Shown: in pieces, positions 1 to 8,576 of the stretch
Layout: each line of letters opens with the position of its first letter
Numbering within the stretch: the stretch's first letter is position 1
NCBI GenBank assembly: GCA_934622035.1
Contig: CAKTVG010000002.1
Span: 96,428 to 160,427 of the forward strand
Source: an uncultured Oscillospiraceae bacterium
Lineage (GTDB): Bacteria > Bacillota > Clostridia > Oscillospirales > Oscillospiraceae
DNA length: 64,000 nt
Reading direction: 5' to 3'
Notes under the pieces: generated by a model
What the model saw: the letters and a program-made list of their open reading frames with translations, nothing else
What the model was told of the DNA's origin: nothing
The model's database searches: none
Made by a program: the position numbers and the translations under genes

Positions 1-800
1 CGGTAGTCGGTCACGGGCGAAATACCATAGACGCAGATTTTTCCCTCGTCAACCAGGCAGTCCAGGGCAAGATTCATCAGATCGTTATAGCCGACGGCGT
101 CGAGCACATAGTCTATCCCGTCCGGGCAGACGGAGCGGATGGCCTGCGTGATCTCGCAGGCGGCGGTGTTGAAAACATGGTCCGCGCCGAGCGCTTTTGC
201 AAGCGCCAGCTTCTCCTCGTGGCGATCCATGGCAATGACCGGCCCGATGCCAAGCAGCTTGGCGAACCGCACGAAGCTCAGGCCAACCGGCCCCATGCCG
301 AACACCAGCAGGCTTTTGTTCGGCTTGAGGTCGAACTGCTTCAGCGTGCTGAGCACCTCGCGGAAGGTGATGATCATCGCGCTGTCCACCGGGTCGAAAT
401 CGGCAGGGAGCTTGCACTGGCCATAGGCGAAGGGCGCGGGCAGAATGCCGTCGGCCTCCTGCGCCTGCGCGTCGGTTACGATATTATATTCGGAATAGGT
501 GCCCCAGCCGGAGGTGTAGCCCTCGGGAACGTCGCTCCAATAGGGCATCAGGACAAGATCCCCCGGCCGGAAGCTGCGCACCTTACTGCCGGCGGCAACC
601 ACGCGGCCGACGCCCTCGTGACCCAGCACGACGGGATACGTATCGATTCCTTTGAATTTCCCGTGGATGATCTTCGTGTCGGTGCCAGTGCAGACGCCGC
701 AGCTTTCCAGCTTGACCAACGCGTCATACTCCCCGTATTCCGGCATGGGGAGCTCCGCAAAGCCGCAGCTGTGATCCTTGTATACGACATAGCTCTTCAA
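1..800 (-). CDS. Zinc-dependent alcohol/polyol dehydrogenase (MDR family), C-terminus cut by window edge
   Basis: Reading right to left from a TTG start at 800, preceded by a GGAAGG ribosome site, the frame stays open to base 1 (about 266 residues). The product is a medium-chain dehydrogenase: CGVC followed by a GHEGVG motif for the catalytic zinc near the N-terminus, then a GMGPVG Rossmann motif for NAD(P). The four-Cys structural zinc lobe is absent between these motifs, as in sorbitol-dehydrogenase-like members. It diverges from the kinase/ABC/DeoC operon and probably oxidises the imported polyol or sugar, or a derivative. The substrate cannot be read from sequence. Family confidence is high, function moderate. 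Confidence 0.85.
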   Translation of the reverse strand, partial: MKSYVVYKDHSCGFAELPMPEYGEYDALVKLESCGVCTGTDTKIIHGKFKGIDTYPVVLGHEGVGRVVAAGSKVRSFRPGDLVLMPYWSDVPEGYTSGWGTYSEYNIVTDAQAQEADGILPAPFAYGQCKLPADFDPVDSAMIITFREVLSTLKQFDLKPNKSLLVFGMGPVGLSFVRFAKLLGIGPVIAMDRHEEKLALAKALGADHVFNTAACEITQAIRSVCPDGIDYVLDAVGYNDLMNLALDCLVDEGKICVYGISPVTDY

Positions 801-843
801 ATGTTATCCCTTCCTTCCTGTACGGTTGATTCCTCTTGCTTCG

Positions 844-872
844 ATTATAACGGGAGAAAAGCGGAAAGTCAA
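844..872 (-). promoter_or_regulatory. Sigma-A-type promoter of the dehydrogenase gene
   Basis: On the minus strand a TTGACT -35 box (872-867) and a perfect TATAAT -10 box (849-844) are separated by 17 bp, about 45 bp upstream of the TTG start. Seen directly; activity is inferred. Confidence 0.75.
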
Positions 873-878
873 TATAAA

Positions 879-888
879 TGTTCGTACA
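879..888. promoter_or_regulatory. Candidate operator TGTnCGnACA, copy 1
   Basis: The sequence TGTTCGTACA lies 7 bp upstream of the dehydrogenase -35 box. Related near-palindromes occur at 1040-1049 and 6753-6762, both at control regions of the same locus. The HutC-type regulator encoded at 8577-9305 is the obvious candidate binder (inference). Confidence 0.5.
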
Positions 889-992
889 TACGGTCATTCG
901 GTATATCTAACAGAAATGACAATGGTTTTTTGTGCAAGTAAACCAAATTATCTCGATTTTACCAAAATCTGAGCACTTTTTGTCAAAATCGC

Positions 993-1021
993 TTGCTTTT
1001 CAAAAAACGCCGTGCTATACT
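993..1021 (+). promoter_or_regulatory. Promoter of the kinase/ABC/deoC operon
   Basis: TTGCTT (993-998) and TATACT (1016-1021) with a 17-bp spacer give a good sigma-A promoter about 90 bp upstream of the kinase start. The predicted transcription start lies just before the operator-like sequence at 1040-1049. Confidence 0.7.
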
Positions 1022-1039
1022 GTAGAAGCATTGATTGAA

Positions 1040-1049
1040 TGTACGGACA
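1040..1049. promoter_or_regulatory. Candidate operator TGTnCGnACA, copy 2
   Basis: TGTACGGACA sits about 12 bp downstream of the predicted transcription start of the kinase operon, a classic position for repressor roadblock. It matches copies 1 and 3 in this locus. Confidence 0.5.
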
Positions 1050-1109
1050 AAGCAAGGCCGGGATGCACGCCGCCTGCCGCGTCCATCTCGATAAAGGAGA
1101 GCCAAGCGA

Positions 1110-2591
1110 ATGAAAGACTATATTCTGGGCATTGACCAAGGGTCAACCGGCTCGAAGGTGCTGGTTGTAAACGCAAGGGGCGAGGTGGTATGCAGCGCAT
1201 ACCGCGGAATTGAAAGCTATTATCCCCACGAGGGCTGGGTGGAGCACGACCCGGAGGCCGTGTGGCAGTCGGTCCGGGAGGCGATTCTGGAGGTCGCGGA
1301 AAAATTTGACCTGCATCAGATCCGCGCCATCGGCATTACCAACCAGAGAGAAACGACCCTTCTCTGGGAGCGCGCCACGGGCCGTGCGCTTACCCCCGCG
1401 GTGAGCTGGCAGTGCGTCCGCAGTCAGACCATTGTGGAGCACTGGATGCAGTGGAGCGAGGAAATCACGGAGATTACGGGTCTTCCCTGCCACACCTATT
1501 ATTCCGCCAGCAAAATCGCCTGGCTCCTACAGGAGAATCCCGGCCTGCGCGAGCGCTGCGAAGCCGGAGAAATCTGCTTCGGCACGATCAACACCTGGAT
1601 CCTCTGGAAGCTGACCGGCGGCAAATCCCACCTGACCGACACCTCCAACGCCGGACGGACCATGTTCTTTGACGTCCACAAGGCACAGTGGAGCGAGGAT
1701 CTGATAGAAAAGTTCCAAATTCCGAAGGCCATTCTGCCGGGCGTGCTGCCCTGCGACGCCGAATTCGGCATGGCCGTCGAGCCGAAGGAGGCCTTCGCGG
1801 AGCCGGTTCCGGTCATGGCCTCCATCGGCGACCAGATGAGCGCCCTGTTCGGGCAGGCCTGCTTCTCCCGCGGCGAGGCAAAGTGCTCCATCGGCACCTG
1901 TCTGAACCTCGTGACCTACACCGGCGAGTATGCCGTACCGCAGTGCGGCCTTTATCCCGCCATCGCAAGCCATGACGGCGGAGCGCTGACCTATGAAATC
2001 GAAGGCGGCGTCAATGTTGCCGGCTCGGTCAGCGAATGGCTGGTGCACCAGCTCGGCGTGGCAGGAAGTCCGCAGGAGGTCAGCGAGCTGGCCTCACAGG
2101 TGGACGGCGCCGACGGCGCGTATTTCGTTCCCGCCTTCGGCGGCCTGTTCGCCCCGCATTGGAACAGCGGCGCGCGCGGCCTCATCATCGGCCTGTCCCG
2201 CTTCCACGACAAGCGCCACATCTGCCGCGCCGCCGTGGAGTCCATTGCGCTGCAAACCAACGACATCATCGAACTGCTGCGCGGCTCCTTCGGCGTGGAT
2301 ATCAAGGTCCTGCGCGTGGACGGCGGCGTGGCAAAGAGCGACTTCATCATGCAGCTCATGGCAAACATCCTCAACTGCCGCATAGAGCGTCCCGCCAACA
2401 CCGACCGCACGCCCATGGGCGCGGTGTATCTGGCAGGTCTTTCCTCCAGGCTCTGGAAGGACCGGCAGGAGCTGCGCGGCCTCTGGGTGCTGGACAAGGC
2501 CTTCGAGCCTGCGATGGACGCGCAGAAGCGCCAGGCGCTGATCGAAGGCTGGCAGGAGGCCGTGAAGCGCTCCTTCGACTGGGTGAAATAA
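1110..2591 (+). CDS. FGGY-family carbohydrate kinase, glycerol kinase-like
   Basis: The 493-residue product begins with the ATP-phosphate motif GIDQGSTGSK and aligns by eye with glycerol kinase along its length: GWVEHDP, GITNQRET, WQC, the GDQ motif near residue 242, and a late RVDGG motif. Residues that bind glycerol in GlpK (the RE pair of NQRET and the DQ pair of GDQ) are conserved, so a glycerol-like polyol or ketose substrate is likely. Start is ATG with AAAGGAG upstream. It is first in an operon with an ABC importer and DeoC. The real substrate is unknown and I do not assign glpK. Confidence 0.88.
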   Translation: MKDYILGIDQGSTGSKVLVVNARGEVVCSAYRGIESYYPHEGWVEHDPEAVWQSVREAILEVAEKFDLHQIRAIGITNQRETTLLWERATGRALTPAVSWQCVRSQTIVEHWMQWSEEITEITGLPCHTYYSASKIAWLLQENPGLRERCEAGEICFGTINTWILWKLTGGKSHLTDTSNAGRTMFFDVHKAQWSEDLIEKFQIPKAILPGVLPCDAEFGMAVEPKEAFAEPVPVMASIGDQMSALFGQACFSRGEAKCSIGTCLNLVTYTGEYAVPQCGLYPAIASHDGGALTYEIEGGVNVAGSVSEWLVHQLGVAGSPQEVSELASQVDGADGAYFVPAFGGLFAPHWNSGARGLIIGLSRFHDKRHICRAAVESIALQTNDIIELLRGSFGVDIKVLRVDGGVAKSDFIMQLMANILNCRIERPANTDRTPMGAVYLAGLSSRLWKDRQELRGLWVLDKAFEPAMDAQKRQALIEGWQEAVKRSFDWVK

Positions 2592-2609
2592 GAAAGAGAG
2601 GAAGCAAAA

Positions 2610-4124
2610 ATGGCGAATACCTGTCTTGAATTCAAAAATATCTGCATGGAATTCCCCGGCGTAAAGGCGCTGAGCGACGTCTCCTTTACCATCAACGCCG
2701 GAGAAACCCACGCGCTGATGGGGGCAAACGGCGCGGGCAAATCGACCCTGATCAAAATTCTCGCCCGCGTGTATCAGCAGACCTCCGGCGACGTTATCCT
2801 CAACGGTGAAAATCTGAACAAAGTGACTGCCGGAACGATCCGTGAGCACGGCATCGAGTTCATTTTCCAGGAGCTGGAGCTGGTGCCCGGCTTCACCGTC
2901 GCGCAGAACATCATGATCGGCGTGGAGCCGCGCAAGGGCGGTATGGTGGACTGGAAGGCGATGAACGCCGCCGCGCAGCAGGCGCTGGACGATTTCATGC
3001 CCGGCGTCGTGGATGCCACGGAATCCATCGACAATCTGTCCGTGGCAAAGCAGCAGCTGGTCTGCATCGTCCGCGCGCTCTCCAGAAACCCGAAAATTCT
3101 GGTGCTCGACGAGCCGACCAGCCGTCTGAGCGCCGCAGAAACCGAAGCCCTGTTTGAGGCGATCCGCCGCGTGCGTGCGCGGCAGGAAATTACGATCATC
3201 TACATTTCCCACCGCCTGGAGGAGCTGTTCAAGATCTGCGACTGCGTCACGATCCTGCGCGACGGCGTCTACACCGGCACCTGGCCTCTGCGCGAGATGA
3301 CCGAGGAGGACATCGTCTTCCGCATGGTCGGTCAGGTGCAGCGGAATCACCGGCATCTCCCGCCCGCGCCGGAAATGCTGGCCAGGGAGAGCATCTTTGA
3401 GGTTGCGCATCTCCGCCTGCCCGGCGTGATCGACGACGTCTCCTTCTCCGTCCGTCCGGGAGAAATTCTTGCGCTGACCGGCGCCGTGGGCGCGAAGAAG
3501 ACGGAAATCTTCGAGGCCATTATGGGCATTCGCCCCGGCAGCAGCGGAAGCATTCAGATTCACGGCAAGGAAGTGAAGATCAGCGGCCCGCGCTCGGCAA
3601 AAAAGCACGGCATCTGCCTGATCCCGGAGGACAGACGCAAAAACGGCATCATTCAGGATTTCTCCGTCCGGGAAAACACCACCTATGCCTTTTTGAAAAA
3701 CTACGTCAATTCTCTGGGACTGATCCGGCAGGCAAAGGAGCGCACCATGGTGCAGGAGCTCTGCTCCCGCCTGCAGGTCAAGACCCCCGGCACCGAGGTC
3801 GCCGTCAAAACGCTCTCCGGCGGCAATATTCAAAAGGTGGTCGTCGGGAAATGGGTCGTGGGCGACAGTGAGATTTATTTCTTTGACGAGCCGACGGTCG
3901 GCATCGACGTGCGCGGCAAGAGCGAAATCTACGACCTGATCCGCGAGCTTGCCGCGCAGGGCAAGGCCGTCGTCGTCGCCTCCTCCGAGATCGACGAGGC
4001 GATCGACATCAGCGACCATATGGTTATTCTCTACAACGGCCGTGTCGTTGCCCGAATCGTTTCCTGCGAGGCGCAGCACGAGGAGGTCGTCCGCCTGACG
4101 ATGGGAGGTAGCATCCATGATTAA
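2610..4124 (+). CDS. Ribose-type ABC importer, tandem ATP-binding protein (RbsA/MglA-like)
   Basis: The 504 residues hold two ATPase domains, as in RbsA. Domain 1 has Walker A GANGAGKST and Walker B ILVLDEPTS; its signature is the weak LSVAKQQ typical of this family. Domain 2 has the family's degenerate Walker A (GAVGAKKTE) and a full signature LSGGNIQK, followed by FFDEPTVGID. It powers uptake of a sugar or polyol through the two permeases that follow. Its last 8 bp overlap the first permease, indicating translational coupling. Confidence 0.93.
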   Translation: MANTCLEFKNICMEFPGVKALSDVSFTINAGETHALMGANGAGKSTLIKILARVYQQTSGDVILNGENLNKVTAGTIREHGIEFIFQELELVPGFTVAQNIMIGVEPRKGGMVDWKAMNAAAQQALDDFMPGVVDATESIDNLSVAKQQLVCIVRALSRNPKILVLDEPTSRLSAAETEALFEAIRRVRARQEITIIYISHRLEELFKICDCVTILRDGVYTGTWPLREMTEEDIVFRMVGQVQRNHRHLPPAPEMLARESIFEVAHLRLPGVIDDVSFSVRPGEILALTGAVGAKKTEIFEAIMGIRPGSSGSIQIHGKEVKISGPRSAKKHGICLIPEDRRKNGIIQDFSVRENTTYAFLKNYVNSLGLIRQAKERTMVQELCSRLQVKTPGTEVAVKTLSGGNIQKVVVGKWVVGDSEIYFFDEPTVGIDVRGKSEIYDLIRELAAQGKAVVVASSEIDEAIDISDHMVILYNGRVVARIVSCEAQHEEVVRLTMGGSIHD

Positions 4125-5079
4125 TCAGAATAAACTCGGCAAATTTCTGGACAAATATGGCTCCATTGCCATTTTCTCCGTCATGATCCTCGTCTTCTGC
4201 GTAACGGCGAAGGGCTTTCTGACGCCGATGAACGGGATCAACATTCTGGTTCAGACCGCGCCGACGCTGATCATGGCGCTGGGCTGCACCTTCGTCAACA
4301 TGGCCGGTGAGAGCGACCTGTCGCTCGGCGGCATTGTCGGCCTGTCGGCCTCGCTGTTCTGCGGCTTTATCTCCAAGGGGCACAGCGTCTGGCTGGCCGG
4401 GCTGGTCAGCATCGGCGCAGGCGCGCTGTTCGGCGCGCTGAACGGCTTCCTCGTGTCCTATGTCGGTCTGTCCTCGTTTATCACGACGATCTCCGTCATG
4501 TTCCTGACACAGGGTCTGGAGTACGCCTACTCCGGCGGCAGCTCCCTCTGGGTGCGGGATAACCCCGTCACCAAGATCGTGACCGCCTCCGTCGGCCCGA
4601 TTCCCATCATCGTCATTGCCACGGTTCTCGTGTTCATTCTGGTGTATCTGGCGCTGCACCGCACCCGCGCCGGTCTGCACATTCAGGCCGTCGGCCGCTC
4701 GCAGGACGCAGCAAAGTTCGCCGGCATCCATGTCAAGGGCATCCAGTTTCTGATGTTTGTCCTCGCGGGCGTGTTCTATGCGCTGGGCGGCGTCATCAAC
4801 GCGCTGCGCTCCAACGGTGCGATCATCTATTCCGGCCAGCGGCTGCTGCTGCCGGTTCTGGCGGTAACCTATATCGCAAAAACCATTCTCGGCACGAAAC
4901 GGCCCAATGTCCCCGGCATTCTGGTAGGCGCGGTCGTGATGACCTGCATTTCCACAGCCTTCACGCTCATGGCGCTGGATTTCTACTATACCTTTATTGC
5001 ACAGGGCATCGTTTTGATCATTGCCGCCATTCTGTCCGTCAGCAACCGGCGGATCATCCTTCAGGAAGACCTGAGATAA
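4117..5079 (+). CDS. Ribose-type ABC importer permease 1 (RbsC-like)
   Basis: A 320-residue hydrophobic protein with about eight to ten membrane segments. It matches the BPD_transp_2 family, including the central TRAGLHIQAVGRSQDAAKFAGI segment type that docks on the ATPase. It starts inside the 3' end of the ATPase gene. With the second permease at 5093 it probably forms a heterodimeric channel; many ribose systems use one permease as a homodimer, so two distinct ones suggest an AI-2/rhamnose/erythritol-like arrangement (inference). Confidence 0.9.
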   Translation: MINQNKLGKFLDKYGSIAIFSVMILVFCVTAKGFLTPMNGINILVQTAPTLIMALGCTFVNMAGESDLSLGGIVGLSASLFCGFISKGHSVWLAGLVSIGAGALFGALNGFLVSYVGLSSFITTISVMFLTQGLEYAYSGGSSLWVRDNPVTKIVTASVGPIPIIVIATVLVFILVYLALHRTRAGLHIQAVGRSQDAAKFAGIHVKGIQFLMFVLAGVFYALGGVINALRSNGAIIYSGQRLLLPVLAVTYIAKTILGTKRPNVPGILVGAVVMTCISTAFTLMALDFYYTFIAQGIVLIIAAILSVSNRRIILQEDLR

Positions 5080-5092
5080 GGAGGAGAAACGA

Positions 5093-6061
5093 ATGAAAAC
5101 AGAAGTGTTGCAAAAGCGCTCCCTCGGCGCAAGGCTTGGCAGCCTGAAAACCGTTCTGGCCTATTTCGTCATGGTTTTGTTCTTCTTCCTGCTGAAGCCG
5201 GGCTATCTGAGCGGCTCCAACATCCGCACGATTCTGATTCAGACGGCGCTTCTCGGCATCATCGGCAGCGGCATGACGCTCGCCATGTTTACCGGCGGCG
5301 TGGACATGTCGGTCGGCGCCGTCGCCGGTGTCTCCACCCTTGCAGCGCTGTATGACGTTGCCTACGGCCACATGCCGCTGGCGGTCGGCCTGCTGCTCGG
5401 CTTCGGCATTGCCATCGGCATCGGCCTGATCAACGGCTTCTGCGTTTCGCGTCTGGGCGTCGCCCCCTTCGTGGCGACGCTGGGAACGATGTTCCTGGCG
5501 CAGGGCATGCAGTACATGTTCTCCGACGGCGGCCAGGCAGTGTCCTACGGCATCCCGGCGAGCTTCACCTTCCTCGGCGCGGGCAGCCTCGGCCCCATCC
5601 CCATGCCAATCATCATCTATCTGGTCGTATTTGCGGTGCTCTTCGTGGTGACGGAGCTTGCGCCCGCCGGGCGGTATTTCCGCGGAACGGGCCTGAACCA
5701 GTTCGCCTCCGAGCTTTCCGGTGTACGCATCCGCATGTATACCCTGCTGTCCTATGTGATTTGCAGCATTACCGCGGCGATTCTCGGACTGGTGCTGTGC
5801 GCGTCGCAGTCCTACGCCTCGCCGGATCATGGCAGCTCCTTTATGATGGACTCGCTTCTGACGGTTCTGCTCGGCAAAACGCTGATCAACAACAAGGTTT
5901 CCATCTACGCGACCGCCTTCGGCGCGCTCTTCCTGCGTTCCTTTGAGAACGGACTGTCCATGATCGGCCTTCCGGTCACGCTGCTGAATGTGTGCAAGGG
6001 CATTCTGCTGATTGCCATTTTGCTGCTGACCTGGCTGGCGGGCCGCAAAAAGAAATCATAA
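5093..6061 (+). CDS. Ribose-type ABC importer permease 2
   Basis: A 322-residue membrane protein of the same BPD_transp_2 family as the preceding gene, with an AGRYFRGTGLNQFASELSGV-type cytoplasmic loop. It follows permease 1 by 13 bp with a strong GGAGGAG ribosome site, and deoC follows after 26 bp. Same operon, same transporter. Confidence 0.9.
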   Translation: MKTEVLQKRSLGARLGSLKTVLAYFVMVLFFFLLKPGYLSGSNIRTILIQTALLGIIGSGMTLAMFTGGVDMSVGAVAGVSTLAALYDVAYGHMPLAVGLLLGFGIAIGIGLINGFCVSRLGVAPFVATLGTMFLAQGMQYMFSDGGQAVSYGIPASFTFLGAGSLGPIPMPIIIYLVVFAVLFVVTELAPAGRYFRGTGLNQFASELSGVRIRMYTLLSYVICSITAAILGLVLCASQSYASPDHGSSFMMDSLLTVLLGKTLINNKVSIYATAFGALFLRSFENGLSMIGLPVTLLNVCKGILLIAILLLTWLAGRKKKS

Positions 6062-6087
6062 CTCACAAAAAGGGAGGAACAAAAACC

Positions 6088-6744
6088 ATGAGAACAGACT
6101 ACGAATTTGCGCGGTATGTTGACTCGACGCTGCTCAAGCAGGACGCGAGCGAGGAACAGATCCGTGCACACCTCGAACGGGCGAAGCAGTGCCATTTCCG
6201 CACGGTCGCCATCGGCTGCACCTGGATTCCCCTGGCAAAAGAGGTTCTGGCAGGCTCCGACGTCGGAATCGACGCGCCGATCGGCTACCCCAACGGCTAC
6301 AACACCACGGAATCCAAGGTGTTTGAAACCATCGACGCCTTTGCCAAGGGCGCGACCGAGGCCGACCTGCTGATGGACATCGCCTGGTTCAAGAGCGGCC
6401 GCTACAGCGACCTGGAGGAAGAGATCCGCCGCTTTGTCTGCGCCTGCGGCGACCATGTCAGCAAGGTCATCATCGAAACATACTTCCTCAACGAGGCGGA
6501 GATCCGCGAGGCGACGCGCATCGTCAAGCGCGCGGGCGCGACCTTCGTCAAAACGGCGACCGGCTTCACGCCGAAGGGCGCCACTGCGGAAGACATCAAG
6601 GTCATGCTCGAGGAAGCAGGCGATTCCCTGCTGGTCAAGGCCTCCGGCGGCATCCGCAGCCGTGAATTCGCCGAAGAGCTGCTGGATCTCGGCGCAAAGC
6701 GCCTCGGCATCAGCAACGCACACAATCTGCTGTCCAAAACTTAA
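6088..6744 (+). CDS. deoC: Deoxyribose-phosphate aldolase family protein (DeoC-like)
   Basis: The 218-residue class I aldolase has the DeoC hallmarks: VDSTLL near the N-terminus, IETYFL, the Schiff-base lysine in ATFVKTATGF, and the phosphate-binding KASGGIRS. The known reaction is cleavage of 2-deoxyribose 5-phosphate to acetaldehyde and glyceraldehyde 3-phosphate. The start at 6088 is chosen because AGGGAGG lies just upstream; an in-frame earlier start at 5992 would lie wholly inside the permease gene. Coupling with an FGGY kinase rather than a ribokinase-type deoxyribokinase is unusual, so the natural substrate may be a related deoxysugar phosphate. Confidence 0.9.
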   Translation: MRTDYEFARYVDSTLLKQDASEEQIRAHLERAKQCHFRTVAIGCTWIPLAKEVLAGSDVGIDAPIGYPNGYNTTESKVFETIDAFAKGATEADLLMDIAWFKSGRYSDLEEEIRRFVCACGDHVSKVIIETYFLNEAEIREATRIVKRAGATFVKTATGFTPKGATAEDIKVMLEEAGDSLLVKASGGIRSREFAEELLDLGAKRLGISNAHNLLSKT

Positions 6745-6752
6745 GGCTTATT

Positions 6753-6762
6753 TGTCCGAACA
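6753..6762. promoter_or_regulatory. Candidate operator TGTnCGnACA, copy 3
   Basis: TGTCCGAACA lies in the 50-bp gap between deoC and the cupin gene, 9 bp before a TATAAT-like sequence (6772-6777). An internal regulated promoter for the cupin and binding-protein genes is possible. Confidence 0.45.
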
Positions 6763-6794
6763 AAAATATATTATAATGAACGGAGGAACAAACA

Positions 6795-7208
6795 TTGAAA
6801 AAGCTATCCATCGGTGAGCTCCCCCTGTACCGCGCCGCGGCGCCCAACGTCCGGGACAATCTCGTCCTTGTGGACGGACAGGACGGTGCAAAGAATGTGG
6901 CAATGGGCGTCGGCGTCTACAACAAGGGCCAGGCCTCTGAGTTCCACACGCACTACAACGAGGAGGAGATCATGGTCTACCTGCGCGGCGAAGGCATCAT
7001 GCGCATGGAAGATGGCACGGAGGTCGCCCTGAAGCGCGGCGACATCACCTTTGTCCCGGCGGGCGAGCCGCACCGCCTCTTCAACACCGGCGAGGGCGAA
7101 TTTGTGTTCCTGTTTGTCTATTCTCCCATGGGGCCGGAAAAGAACATCCGCAAGTGGGACATCGTTCCCGGCGAGCATCTGACTCTGGACGACCTTGTAA
7201 ATCTGTAA
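6795..7208 (+). CDS. Single-domain cupin protein
   Basis: The 137-residue product is a small cupin: EFHTHYNEEEIMVYLRGEG supplies the motif 1 metal ligands (H-x-H and E), and PAGEPHRLFNTGE supplies motif 2. Start is TTG with CGGAGGA upstream; no ATG gives a full domain. In this operon it may be a sugar or sugar-phosphate isomerase/mutarotase or a ligand-binding protein. The reaction is not deducible. It lies between deoC and the binding-protein gene. Confidence 0.85.
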   Translation: MKKLSIGELPLYRAAAPNVRDNLVLVDGQDGAKNVAMGVGVYNKGQASEFHTHYNEEEIMVYLRGEGIMRMEDGTEVALKRGDITFVPAGEPHRLFNTGEGEFVFLFVYSPMGPEKNIRKWDIVPGEHLTLDDLVNL

Positions 7209-7247
7209 TCCGTTGAAAAACGAAAATAAATTGAGAGGAGATCTACC

Positions 7248-8324
7248 ATGAAACTCAGTAAACTTATCGCAGCGATCCTTTGCCTTGCAATGATTTGCAC
7301 GCTCTTTGCCGCCTGCAGCGGCGAAACCAAGCCCAGCGAAAGCACCAATGAACCGAAGACCTCCGAAAGCCTGGGCGGCGACGCCGTCTCCGAAGCCGTG
7401 GGCAAGCTGGACGGCACCGGCATGAAGATCGGCCTGTCCCAGCAGCACCTGACCAACGACTTCAACCGAGGCATTCTGGCCGGTGCAACGGCCATGGCCA
7501 AGGAGCTCGGCGCCGAGCTCATCACCGCCAACGCCCAGGGCGACTCCAACAAGCAGGTTTCCGACATGGAAAACTTCCTGACGATGGGCGTTGACGCCGT
7601 CATCATCGGCGGCGGTGAAGCACCGGCCTTCACCGAAGTCATCAAGAAGATGAACGACGCGAACATCCCCATCATCACCATCGACATGAGCAGAAGCGCC
7701 ACCACCGACTGCAACCTGACCTCCGACAACTTCAACGCAGGCGAACAGCTCGCGCTCTACGTTGCCAACAAGCTTGGCGGCGTCGGCAATATCCTGCTCC
7801 TTGACACCCCGGGCTGGCACTCCATCGAGGTCCGTGTCCGCATGCTCGAGGAAGTCACCTCCGACTATCCCGACCTCAACATCGTTCAGACCATCTCCAT
7901 CGGCACGCAGGACGCCGTCAACAACTATGCAAAAGAAGTGAAGGCCTACCTCCAGGGCAACCCCGACATCCAGTGCATCTATGCCGACTGGGGTCTGGCC
8001 GCCGTCGGCGCCTCCCAGGCACTGCGTGAAATGGGCCTGACCGACAAGATCTTCGTCGTCACCATCGACGCCGACCAGGTCGTCATGGACGAAATGATGA
8101 AGGACGACTCCCCGCTGACCGCCGTGATCGGCCAGTATCCCGCAAAGATGGGCTCCGGCGCAGTGGAAAACGCCATCAAGGCCGCGCAGGGGCAGGAGAT
8201 CCCCGGCGAGATCTACATTCCCATCATTCTCATTGAAAAGTCGGATCCCTATGCCTGGTTCTCCAGCCCGGAGATCATGCTGCCGCAGGAGGCATGGGAT
8301 GCGCTTTACGGCGAGGCGAACTGA
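7248..8324 (+). CDS. Sugar ABC transporter substrate-binding lipoprotein (RbsB family)
   Basis: 358 residues with a lipoprotein signal peptide (lipobox LFAAC, Cys near residue 24), an acidic Ser/Thr linker, then a type I periplasmic-binding fold: MKIGLSQQHLTNDF, VDAVIIGGGE, and the TIDMSRS and TIDADQ strands around the ligand cleft. It is the extracellular receptor for the importer encoded upstream in the same operon, anchored to the membrane by lipid. It is the last gene before a strong terminator. Confidence 0.92.
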   Translation: MKLSKLIAAILCLAMICTLFAACSGETKPSESTNEPKTSESLGGDAVSEAVGKLDGTGMKIGLSQQHLTNDFNRGILAGATAMAKELGAELITANAQGDSNKQVSDMENFLTMGVDAVIIGGGEAPAFTEVIKKMNDANIPIITIDMSRSATTDCNLTSDNFNAGEQLALYVANKLGGVGNILLLDTPGWHSIEVRVRMLEEVTSDYPDLNIVQTISIGTQDAVNNYAKEVKAYLQGNPDIQCIYADWGLAAVGASQALREMGLTDKIFVVTIDADQVVMDEMMKDDSPLTAVIGQYPAKMGSGAVENAIKAAQGQEIPGEIYIPIILIEKSDPYAWFSSPEIMLPQEAWDALYGEAN

Positions 8325-8443
8325 TTGCGCCGCTCCGTGTAACTCTCCCGGTTTCCCCGTGCAAAGCATGGGGCAGCCAAACCAAACGGGCATGTTCAGT
8401 TCATTCTTTCCTCACTGCAAGTTCTCTGCTTGAAATGCCCAAA

Positions 8444-8482
8444 AACTCCCATGTGCCCGCGGGCACATGGGAGTTTGTTCTT
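8444..8482 (+). terminator. Rho-independent terminator of the catabolic operon
   Basis: A perfect 17-bp inverted repeat (8444-8460 / 8461-8477, AAACTCCCATGTGCCCG and its complement) with almost no loop, followed by TTCTT. It closes the operon before the regulator promoter. Confidence 0.85.
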
Positions 8483-8517
8483 ACCATACATTGTCCATAT
8501 TTTAAGACAAAGATACT

Positions 8518-8545
8518 TGCAATTCAGTCTCTTATACGTTATAAT
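8518..8545 (+). promoter_or_regulatory. Promoter of the GntR/HutC regulator
   Basis: TTGCAA (8518-8523), a 16-bp spacer and a perfect TATAAT (8540-8545), 32 bp upstream of the regulator's ATG. Confidence 0.7.
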
Positions 8546-8576
8546 GAATGCAGCCATCCTGATTTGGAGGGATTCC

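Noticed and set aside
2094..4118. 674-codon minus-strand frame opposite the kinase and ABC ATPase
   Set aside because: Same shadow pattern; no ribosome site or domain.
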